Of a stretch of DNA of 64,000 bases, positions 21,112-31,500 are shown in pieces. The stretch is from NCBI RefSeq assembly GCF_918797505.1, contig NC_092797.1:39631372-39695371 (forward strand). Direction: 5' to 3'. The notes beneath the pieces are model-generated. The model was not told where the DNA came from. It saw only the letters and a list, made by a program, of their open reading frames with translations, and did not search any database. Source of the DNA: Bemisia tabaci (lineage: Eukaryota; Arthropoda; Insecta; Hemiptera; Aleyrodidae). Both the position numbers and the translations under genes were made by a program. Position 1 is the stretch's first letter. Every line of letters begins with the position of its first letter.

Positions 21112-24000
21112 TATGACAATTTTATTCAGACTTTCAAACAGAGAAAAAACACGCATACTAGAACCGGATTTAGGGGTGGGGGAGTCACAAGGGTTACATC
21201 CTTCACTGATGAGCTTTTTTTTCGGAATAGGAAATTTTCGCTGACCTCGAGAGAAAAATCGCTGATTAAGATAAAGAAATAATTCAAATAGACCAAATTG
21301 AGTGGTTTTATATTAATTTATCAACCGCTTTCTTTAACCAATCTTTTACCACGATACGCTGAGCAACTATTCGTACACATGGGCGGCGATTTTGCCTACT
21401 TTTTAGATTGAAGGAGATTCAAGTCGTAAATGTTTATTGCCACGAGAGGCACGTAAAGAATGATTCGCTTCATCTCGTGAGAAATTCGCATTAATCATGA
21501 GAATTCATTTATGCTGTGTAAAAACGGGTGAAATTCGCAATAACGGGACCAAGGTCAGTTATGTCGCCCGACTCATTACCAGCGTTCTCAAAGGTTTAAA
21601 ACTAATTAATGAAGAGAAATGTAATAACGTGCGCTGCCGTACTTAGGAATAGCACCATATGAACATTCGAGAGTTGCCAAATTTCCCAATATAAAACATG
21701 TATTTTCGACGACATTCATGCATACATTTCCTTGAAATTTTAAGATATTATAGATTAAATTGCGTGCAAAATAGTCTGAAAATTTTGGAAAAAATAGTCA
21801 CAATTTTCCTGATAAATTCGGATTTTTAAGGAAACTTGGCAACGTCTGAAGGTTCATACGGCTGCGTTCTTCTATGGCACGGCAGTGTAGTGCCATGGTA
21901 ACTGCAAAACATTTGGACTGCATTTTGCAATTTGGGACTATAAATTCTGGCTCTCCTGGAAAAACACTTATGTGCATAGGGAAATTACCAATGGCACATA
22001 CGTTGTTTTTAAACCGGGCTAGAATTTATGGTTCCAAATTGCAAAATGGAGTCCATTTTTGCCTACGCCATTGAAAGATCCACAGATTCATCGAAAAAAC
22101 ATACTAATTATGAACTCCATGTAAGTAAAACCCTGAGTAACTTATGATTTCCTATTTTTTCAGTCCACAAGATCTGGGAGTGGATTTGAACGGAGGAGCT
22201 TTCAACAAACTGGAAGCAGGGTCTCAAACGAGCAGCTCGAGTTTCCATTCTTCAGGGGTGAACGCCGGGATCCGCACCCCGGTGGCGACCAACTTCTACA
22301 ACAATGACGGTAGTTTGCTGCACACGGTGGAAGGTCTCAAAGCCCACGGTCAAGGAGTCCAGTTCACGGCGACCGGCGGAATCTTACCCCTGAAGAACTA
22401 CCAAGAAGGGCAGGTCTTCTCGCACAACGGCGGCGGCTACGGCGGCTCCTTCGAGAAACACTCCTCCAGCCACTCGGAGCACTCCAGGACCTCCAACAGC
22501 GGCCTGCCGATCACGTTCACCCCATACGAGAAGCACCACCAAAGCTCCAGCATCAACGTCCAGGAAACCGTCAAGAGGCGCAACTACACCGACTACCTGG
22601 AGCCGGAGCTGATCTCGCAGAAAACCTCCACGGTCGTCCATCCCTTGAACGTGGCGTACGGAGCCCAAAGCGCCGGTACTTACAACCAAGGCTTGAAGAC
22701 ACACGCCAACTACGACCATAGTAACAGCGGCTCGTACGGACTCTACCAAGTGCCCATGACCGTCATCCCAGTGCTGGGCAGCAACGACGCCAACTATTTA
22801 TCAGAGACCAAGAGCCAGTCTCTGAGCAAGACGCTCATCTCCTCGCATGACTCCACCCACGGCGCGGTCGACGCGAAGCCGATCAAAATCCAGACCGGCT
22901 CTTACGTGAGGCCGACCCCGTCGGGTGTCGACCAGATGTGGCACAAGATCGTCCAGGGACAGTCCTACCAGGTGAACAACAACCCCGGCGTTCTGCAGAC
23001 TAGTTTCGGGACGACCGAGGCGGAGAGCGACGATAGTCTGCAAACCCACGTAAGTCCGATCGCGCTGAGCGCTCCCCAAAGCTCGCAGTACGTGTCCAAG
23101 AGCGAATCGCAGAAATCCGAGTCCTCCTCGTCGCTGCACGAGTCGTCCAGCCACCAATCGGGATCCTACGCGGGCGGACAATCTCTCCAGAGTCAAGGTC
23201 AAGCCAAGGTCACCGCGGGAGGAAGAGCCCCGGTCAACACTTTCGTCGGAGACCCCAACGCCCCCCAAAACAGCGGCTTCGCCATCACCGGCGAGAACAA
23301 AGGGTTCTACGCCAAGTCCGTCGAGTTGGCTAACCTGTTGAGCGCCACGATCGCGCCGATGGAGACTAACGAAAACCAGGCGGTGCAACAGAGCTCGCAG
23401 CAAAGCAGCTCTAGTTCCCAGGTGAACGTGATTCCCTCCAGAACAGGAGTTCTATCTGGGTCCCAAGACAGCTACCAATCCGGCTATGCGGGCGGCTACG
23501 GTGGCGGCGTTAGATCTGGCTACCAGAGCAACTACGAGAAACACCACAGCAGCAGCTCTCATTCCGAGAAATCGCAGACGCAAAACCTCAACGGTCAAGA
23601 ATCCGTCAGCGGTGTTCCGGTCATTAACGAGCCTTACAGACTTTCTGGCGGTGGCAGCACCTACGACTGGTCTGCGAGGGGCGGTGGTTTCGGTCAGTAT
23701 GCTCAACACGCGGGTAGTTACAGACAGGTCGGTGGGCACGCTGGTCACGATAGCGGCAGGCAGATCTCCAACGCCCAAAGCTGGCAAAGCTCCTCTCTGT
23801 GCGGAGAGTGTGGCGAGGGCGTTGGGCAAATTCAGTACGGTTACCAACAAGGAACGCCCGTTAAGAGTTCCTATGGGCTCTCGTCTCGTTTTGCCGCCTC
23901 CTCCAGCGATATCAATGGGCAGAGGTCCGAGTCGAAAAGTGCGTCCGTTACTATAAATGATAATGGAAAGATTGATACTTACAACCGTCATACCAAGTGA
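18792..24000 (+). CDS. Gene 2: secreted Ser/Gly/Gln-rich protein, 700 aa, uncharacterised
   Basis: Three exons join in frame: 18792..18894, 20223..20385, 22164..24000 (GAAG|GTGAGA, ATGCAG|AT, CCAT|GTAAGT, TTTCAG|TC). Total 2103 nt including TGA. Residues 1-24 form a signal peptide (MKPVTVLLSALCMTVLVISA start). Exon 2 gives a polar segment containing NTLHLGPDGSKFREHYEKLK. From residue 89 the protein is low complexity, rich in Ser, Gly, Gln, Tyr and His. Two similar blocks stand out (SFEKHSSSHSEHS and NYEKHHSSSSHSEKS), as do Gly-Tyr runs such as AGGYGGGVRSGY. The mature part has only three Cys: one near residue 32 and a CGEC pair at 635 and 638. The last 34 residues (FAASSSDINGQRSESKS, then NDNGKIDTY) resemble the end of gene 1. 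Exon 3 is GC-rich, unlike its surroundings. I do not recognise the family; an extracellular matrix, cuticle, eggshell or clot component is possible. Confidence 0.85.
19003..19034. repeat. Poly(A) tract of 32 bases
   Basis: An uninterrupted run of A in gene 2 intron 1, preceded by ATTATGTCCC. No AATAAA is next to it, so it may be simple sequence or an old retroposon tail. Confidence 0.9.
19211..19462. repeat. Family C MITE, copy 3
   Basis: The left end is TTGAGGGGCTTTAAGTACGA and the right end is CTTGTCCTCCACATTCCTCAA. The interior is the inverse or equivalent of the copies at 1491 and 36801 (AAAGAAAGTTCAAACTAACT word). It lies inside intron 1 of gene 2. Confidence 0.78.
20840..20956 (+). repeat. 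Retroposon-like 3' end with AATAAA and poly(A)
   Basis: A segment ending GATAAATAAAATCATTATT is followed by a run of about 15 A at 20942-20956. A polyadenylation signal just before genomic A is typical of a retroposed transcript or LINE/SINE tail. No coding part can be recognised. It lies in gene 2 intron 2. Confidence 0.45.
21073..21108. repeat. Poly(T) tract of 36 bases
   Basis: An uninterrupted T run in intron 2 of gene 2. On the opposite strand it could be the tail of a retroposon, but nothing recognisable precedes it. Confidence 0.9.
21634..21887. repeat. Family A MITE, copy 4
   Basis: The left end CTGCCGTACTTAGGAATAGC continues to GAACATTCGAGAGTTGCCAA. The right end, GTTCTTCTATGGCACGGCAG, is its inverse. 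The interior matches the other three copies (ATTTCCTTGAAATTTTAAGA). It lies in gene 2 intron 2 and touches the palindrome at 21892. Confidence 0.82.
21892..22072. repeat. Palindromic element in gene 2 intron 2
   Basis: The left arm (TGGACTGCATTTTGCAATTT, then GACTATAAATTCT) and the right arm (AGAATTTATGGTTCCAAATT, then GCAAAATGGAGTCCA) are inverted copies about 180 bp end to end. The outer ends TGCCATGG and CTACGCCA are weakly inverted too. It ends about 90 bp before the acceptor of exon 3. A 66-codon frame through it is accidental. Confidence 0.8.
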
Positions 24001-27000
24001 ACAAATGATCAGCTGAGAGAGAAATTCAAAAGAGACCTGTCAAAGTCCTCGGTATGTGAGGCTGAGTATAGTTCGATAGTTGGACGTTCTTAGGGGTAGT
24101 TTTCCTGAAATCCTCCTCCCACCCACCCTATAACACCCGAGCCCTAAACATCATTATTTCAAATTTCATATGGTGGTTTCTCTCTGTCTTCAAGTTCCTG
24201 ATGATTAATATAATTCGAAAGAAGGCAGTTAAGAAGCTTTAATTGTCTTCGTTCTTTTTCCTCTCTTTTTTTTTTTAAAATCATTTCCCGATACAAGGAG
24301 AAAAAACTGAAAGCTAAGGCGAAAGAAAGAGATATTGGTTGATTTACCTTTCCATTCTGCAAATTAAGAAATTATACATATCTTTGAAGTGTGCTAAATG
24401 CACAGGGCCTATTAACTTATTACTTTTTTAATTTATTTCTGTTACTGACTAAGTATTTAGTATTAAGTTGATATTTATTTTTCTATTGTATGTATGAGAA
24501 GTATTTATTTAATGTAATTAAGTTGGTGTGATAAGATATAATTAAACTTTAAAAGAATTCATGACTTCTTTTTTCAGACGCTGACACTGGTAGACTAACC
24601 TAGATATACTGAAAGAATTAAATAGTCAGGATTGAGAGTTGGATTGAATATTTCGATTATTTTATGAGACATCCAGTTTTAATCATCATCATCATTCAAT
24701 TGATTTTCTAAATGGCTTACGAAAAACTTACTTCTTAACATATCGACAAATTGTATGTTCACAGGGATGTTTTTTTTTTCTTTGTTATAAGTCCCATTGT
24801 AAGTTGTGTTACCAGATATTATTGGAGTCTTCAGAGTTTGCATAAAATGTAGTGGGTGCCTTTTTGTGCATTGCAATTACCCACCCATTTGTCTCTGAAT
24901 TAATTATTTTTATGATTTAGGTAAATATTTTTGCTGAAGCTAGGTTTCAAATTTAAATTTGGAATTTTATTAATTTTAAAAAGAAACATATGCATAAATA
25001 AAATAACATTAATTTATTAATTATAAATGATGGCATATCTGATAAAATTCTAATAACAATGGTTAGAAAAATAAGCAAAATTTATATTTAACACAACTAA
25101 AATAGGAATATAACTTGTTTGAAATGGTAGGTAAACTGAAAATTTTTGAAAAATTTAATTACATGCCCACTGAAACTACAAAATGTTGCAAATCTGCAAC
25201 TATGAATCAAGGCACAATTGCAGCAAATCATACATTAGTAAAACTATCTACCGAATAGACCTTTGCGAAAAATGACAATGATAGAATAATGTTCCATAAC
25301 TATTAACCTATCACTGATAAAATTAGAAAAGCATGTTCATCAGTTCTGTCATGATACAAAGACAAGCTCAGTACTGTGTTCAAATTGAAGAAAAATGCAG
25401 CAAATGCGTAAAAAATCACTTATCACAATTTTTGTAATATTTAATTTAAAGAGGACTATAAAGTAGAAAGCTGCTAGATGATTCCTATATTTTAAGCTGC
25501 AATATGCACTCAAACCTTGGTAAATTAAAGCAGCTGACCATAACATTCCTAGGAGAGAGAAAGCTTATAATTATGCACTTTAGTCCAGTCTGATTTCGAA
25601 AAAAATATTAACGTTGAAAACAGCAGATAAAATTTCAAGTACTTGGATGGATATCAAAGTTTTTTCTTTTAAAAAAAATAATAATAAAATAATATATAAA
25701 GTAATTATGTATTTTCTTCATATTTCAAACAAAAAGTAAAAACAAAATAAGGGGATACAATTCCTCCTCCCTTTACTTCAAATACGAGCTTCTTGAGGTA
25801 ATTCTCGAATTTTTACAGCAATATAAAAGAACTGAGCTGAAGGAAGGAGGGGGCATGTTACAAAAACCAACAGGCTGACAATTCAGAAAATGAAAAAGTT
25901 ACGGAAGACTAATTTTTTTGCGAAAACACCGCAGAATGAAACACCGGGAGAAATAATAATGTACAGTAATACTCCTTTTTCCTGAGAAATGATTGGATAG
26001 TACTGTTCGAAAACTTCATTATGGAAAAGGATGATAAAACATAAGTTTAAGGTACTCCGAGGGTCCTTGATAGTGTACCTTTTGTAATCAATTTTTCAAA
26101 CATCATTGGTTGAAACGAGAAAAATGTTTTCTGATGACTTTGCCAGTAATTATTGATACAGAAATTTAGGGGAGCATAAATCCCTCATCAGACATGAAAA
26201 TATTCAAACAAAGCAGTCACTTGAAAAAGGTGACTAGTTTTCATGAAAAACAATCCTGTTCCAAGTTTAAAACTTCACAAGTGGAAATGAAAAAATTCCT
26301 TGGATTCAATTTGAATTGAAAAACTTGATACTGAGTGAGTTTAGGAACACATGCAAATTCAAAATTCTGAGAGTAGATCCTTGTAAATGAATCCTTATCA
26401 ACTCTCAAGCTCAGTGTTCAAGTACATAAAATTCACGCGGCAAAAACTCTTAAATAATACATTTAACTAATGTGTCAATCCTTGACATAAGCAACCGAAT
26501 TATCCTAAAATACATAACACATGGTCAGTTGGTCACCTTTATTCCTCACATGCTAACTTTTCTCAATGATATTTTCAAACAATCACCAGTGTAACTTCAA
26601 GAGAATTTTTCGGTTAATAACACCGCTTTTCATGATACAATACTGTATAACTGAATACTTAAGAATAAGAAGTATGTATTTAAGTACTTAATCAAAAGGG
26701 TGGGACTTTTCTCCTTTATAAGGACATATCAGCGTTGAAATTTAAAAAATACTTAGTTTATAACAAGTCTGCCTTAAAGTGAGGAGCACCGGGATATTTT
26801 TGGCTTCATAGTGAATAGTTGTTAAATTTTGGTAAATGACTCTCTCTTTTTTACAATCCTACATGGGTTACTAATTTTACATGGAAGCAGTGCCTGTAGC
26901 CAATTCTGCTTTCACTGGAAACCAAGTATCAAAGCTAATACCATAACATAACACTAATAATATTAATTGTAGCGATAGACAATCTAATAATGATACACAA

Positions 27001-28506
27001 TTACACCCTAGAAAGAAAATAATTAAGTAGCTTTAAGCTAAAATTTCAGTACCAAAACAAGCTTGAATTTTTTAAATTCAATGAAGTCCAACAAAACCAT
27101 AAAATAAGATAACCAAAAATGACTAAAACAGGTTTTCAACCACCAATTCTTTCAAATACTGTAAACCTAAAATAATTTAGAGGATTTGAAAAGCTCCTAA
27201 GGAGTACCATAATACAATGCAACAATAAAGTTTTGAATTTCATACAGAGGTTAGAATAGCCACAATCATTTTACACAGACCTTCAGTTTCTCTAGCAAAG
27301 GCATGATATTAAAATAGCCATGGTTGCAGTTTGGCAACTAAGCTGTTCAAAGGAAAGTTTCCAAAAATATCAAAAAAATGATGGGGGAAATATTCAACAT
27401 AAACACGTATTTCACAAAAAAAAAAACCCACACAATATCTTGGATCTGATAAATACAAATTTAAAAAAAAAAATTACCAAAGCTCTACAGTAAAAGAGAA
27501 ACTTAGAAGTGAATGAGCCGGTTGCGCTAGTCACAGAATTGTGTTTTGATGATTTCAGATAATGGATCAGCAAAAAAGAATAAGATCAGTCTGAACACCG
27601 AGTTTTTACATCCCAATCAATATTCCCTCACATCATATTATCCTTCATAAAACACGGCGTATGACATCATCCATCTTGGTAGTGCATACAATGGTTTCTT
27701 CCACTTTGGTTTCGTCTGTCTTGTTCGTCTGCAATCAATGTAAGTATCACGTTTTGAGAAGTCCAAAGTGGAAGAAACCATGGTATGGACTATCGTGGTG
27801 GCTTAAATCATACACCACATTTGGAAGGTCCATATTTTTGTTAATATTAGGCACAGAAACTAAGTGTTTGGACTGACCTAATTATTTTCTGCTTTCCTAT
27901 AAAGCTAAACGATCAAAACGCAATTCTGTGACTAGCATAATTAACCCATTGGTGAAATTGAAATGTTAACAGGTTTTCAAATTTATTTTCCTTAAGTTCA
28001 GTTCTAAAACTAAACATATTCCCCCAGAACTTAATTTATTTAAAAATATGTGTTGGCTTTTTTCTACATATTAAATTGATGTTTTAGACAATACAGAGCT
28101 TCATGTTTCACGAATTATCAGATATTTACATAGAAAAAAGTATGAGAGTAGATAAATCATAGATTACCTACAAAAGGCCATCACATGCTGTGAGGTAGAA
28201 GAATCTATTTCTCACAAACGAATTCTGAATTGAGAAAAAGTTATGAGGCATTGTGAGCTTTGATATTGTACATCAATTTTTCAAGGGATAGTAAGTTATT
28301 CCTTAAATTTGTGTTGACATTGTAGAAGATAGAAAAGTAAGAATTGATTACAAAAAACTGTAACGATTTTCTAAATGGTTACAACAGCAGTTGTAAGCAA
28401 GTATGTAGCATATTCAATCTTGAAAGAGCATCAACCATATGCGAAAGGATCCTAAATGATTTATTAGGATTTCTTCACAAGAAGTTTTATGATAAACATG
28501 CATAAC
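24001..28506. other. 3' flank of gene 2 and gene-free AT-rich interval
   Basis: The first part should be the gene 2 3' UTR; AATTAAA near 24540 and AATAAA near 24997 are possible polyadenylation signals. The right part probably holds the Acot9 3' UTR (minus strand). No coding exon, RNA gene or conserved block is seen between, apart from the inverted-repeat element near 27.5-27.9 kb. Confidence 0.5.
27518..27945. repeat. Inverted-repeat element with nested inner palindrome
   Basis: The ends GCTAGTCACAGAATTGTGTT (about 27527) and inverted AACGCAATTCTGTGACTAGC (about 27918) match at nearly all positions. Inside, ATGGTTTCTTCCACTTTGG (about 27690) pairs with CCAAAGTGGAAGAAACCATGG (first 20 bases from about 27763). 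This gives a two-tier hairpin. It lies 0.6 kb beyond the Acot9 stop codon and may be in its 3' UTR. Confidence 0.75.
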
Positions 28507-31500
28507 TTACTGCGAGAGAGAGCCGATAGAGTCGATAGATTTCATAAAAGCCCTTCGTCCGTGCAAGTAGATCATTGCCTCTAAAAAAACAAAACAAAAT
28601 AAATTAGGGGTATTATAAAAATATGGAGGTTATGTAAACATTGGAAAACGTTTGTATGACCTAAGAGAAGAAATGAAATGGAAAATGGATTTTAAAAAAA
28701 ATTCTGATGCTCACGTCTTCTTTCAAGGTTGCTGTAATGATGGGTACATTAGCTTTACTCATGCGCAATCAAAATTGGAAGTGGTGTAAATTTTCACAGA
28801 TGGGTAAAGACATGCTGCTCACACAAACAGTGATATTTAATGGGTAACCCTGCTGAGGTTTCCAAAATATTATGCTGCAAATATTTGGGGATGTTGATAG
28901 ACTTAAGTTGCTTTGAAAATCCTAGAAACATTTTTGTTTGAGTAATACCAAAATTTCAAAATTTAAATTGTCTATGGTTTTTTTTCCTTCCTATTTTTTT
29001 TAAATGTCTATTATATAGCATAAAATAAGATTAAAAAAAAGTTAAGATGAGATCTTACCATGATATGACATTGGCACAACTGTCTTTATTATCATAGGCG
29101 CCTCAAAGGTGTATTGGAAAGTATTTGTTGTTATAGTCTTTTCAGTCAATGGATTCAACACCTCCGCGACGACCAATATTTGAAACAGATTTTTTTCTGT
29201 GTATATTACCTGGAAAATAATAGCAAATTTTATAGGACTTATACTTCAACATTAACAGAAAACAAAGAATCAAGTACTTAAAGATCTGGTTTTTTCCTCT
29301 AAAATGGTACATATTTCGTTTCTGGGAAAAAAAACCTTGATTCAGTGAATATTGAGTTGATAAATATGATGTGGAGACTGCTAGTATCAAGTTTCAGCTT
29401 TGTCAAGAAAATAATGGTCGTGAAGCCATTTTCTATGAAACTTTGCTCTTTTCATCAATTTTTGATCATTCTAGTTTATGACCAGTTGAAAAGCAAGTTA
29501 ATTCTCCGCCAATTGAAAGGCTGCAGAGTCAAATTATCTTTCTCAAGCGAATTCTACACCATGTGTCTGACAAAGAAAATCTTTCATCCGGGTTGGACAA
29601 AATTTGGACTCCTCCTGAAAACGGAATAATCTTGTTTTAATAATAAATATACCTATGTAACATAAATAATGAACATAAAAATGTTCTTCTTGAAAGTTGA
29701 AAAGGAAGAAAAAAAAATTATCGAGGACATCGGAAATAATCACCTGCGCTTGAAGTTGCAAGAGAGATCCAACTTCCACTGGGTTCTTAAACAAAATGTG
29801 ACTGATCTTTCGACATGTTGGACGGCCATGACTGAAAAAATGTGGAAAATGGGTTAGTAATCATGTGTATTGCAAACTTTCTCTTGATTATTTTCCCAGA
29901 AAACTTTACAGCCTCCTAAGGGCACAGAATCAACAACAAGAATTTCTCTAAAAAAGAGATCATCAATTAGAAAGACTTCTCTGCAGGAAGCCTTCAGTAC
30001 TGTAGACAAACAAGAGGCTTTAATACTCACACAAATTGATTTCAAACCATTCAAAGTTGATTGAAGTTTCCCTTATGTATTTCCACGAAACAAATCTTTA
30101 TGTTGGATTGGGAAATGATGACAAAAGTCATTATAGGATTTAATGGATGATCAAGGATGGGATTAAGAATATATTTAGGATCCTGCTCCACCATGACTTT
30201 GCCTTTTGAATTATACTAAACTCAAAAATGATTCTTGATATGAATTCTAGCACAAGTGATGATCTCTGGCACTTGAAGGTCTTATAAAAGAAGAAAAATC
30301 CAGGGGAAAAAAATTAAAACTCACCAAAATTTATAACCACAGGTCCAAGCAAGTTCTACAGCCAGACGCATGAGGTATCCACCAAATACAGTGTTGTGCA
30401 TATTGCGGTCCTATGAGCAATAATAGGCGGATTATGATACTGGCCCCGAGTTACTAAATTAGAGAAAATGTGAAGAACAGTGGCTCAAAATGTCACCAAA
30501 TGGTCTCTATGGAGAGATGTTTGTTTCATGTGACATCTTGGAGTTCATTTGTTCAGACGTATAGTACCAGGATCTGATTCAAACCCCCTTTAAATTTTCA
30601 GCCTTCACATGTAACTTGACTACTTCTTACAAAAACTTTGTTGGAGAATTATTGAGAATGAAGGGTTAGAATGGACATTTTTTTATCATTTGTTCAAAAG
30701 ATATCTTTGAATAGATAAACAACTTTGTTTACAAATAATTGTATCCAGGCATCTCTTCACATATTTATTTGTTCACCTCCTTAGTAACAAGGGTTCATTT
30801 AAAAGTAACAAAAACATGTGATCCATGGTTTCAGAATTGACATGAAAAAATTCGCGATCAACAGAAACAGGACAGAAGAAGCCACAAAATAAAAAAGTAG
30901 CAAGAGGTATGGAGATGCTGTAGACTAAAGGGACTGAGCGAGTACATTTCGTCATTTACCTCAGGATGTGAAACAATTGTTGAAGTCACTCTGGTGTCTT
31001 CCATCCAGACTGAGCCAAGAGGGAGTTTTCGCCGATCTATACAAAAATCTTCGCCTTCTAATGTAGAGGTAAATGCAGTGTGGATAAGAGCTTGTTCTTC
31101 TGCTGTTGGTACTTTCTTAATAAGGGATTCCGTTTCCTCTAATCTCCGCTTCTTGGCACGACCTTTTGGTTTGTTAAAACAAAGGCATAAATACACTCAC
31201 TCTTGTTCACTGTAAACGCATACATGAATTAGCAGTATAAATGACACTAAATTAGATGAATATTTTCCATGAATTTTTAGGATTATTTTAAAAAATTGGA
31301 TCAACTCCTAAGAAAGTCTGATTGACAAGAACATTTAGTTACCACCTAAATCTCCTTATTTCAATGTAAACATTCTAACTGATGACATCATGAACTGATA
31401 ACCCAATTTGTCATTGATGATCTCAGGCATGTACTGCTGTGATCATGTACACAGATTACGCATGAATTTTTTGACTGTGTAGAGCCCTGTCAGTAACATA

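Noticed and set aside
22384..23991. Long open frames antisense to gene 2 exon 3 (22384-22749, 22801-23403, 23452-23991) and an overlapping + frame at 23486-23956
   Set aside because: They arise from the GC-rich, stop-poor coding sequence of gene 2. They lack splice or start context, and their Val/Leu/Arg-rich translations look like shadow frames.
30858..31196. 112-codon minus frame read as one continuous gene
   Set aside because: Only 30960-31162 belongs to Acot9. The frame extends past a GT donor and before an AG acceptor by chance.
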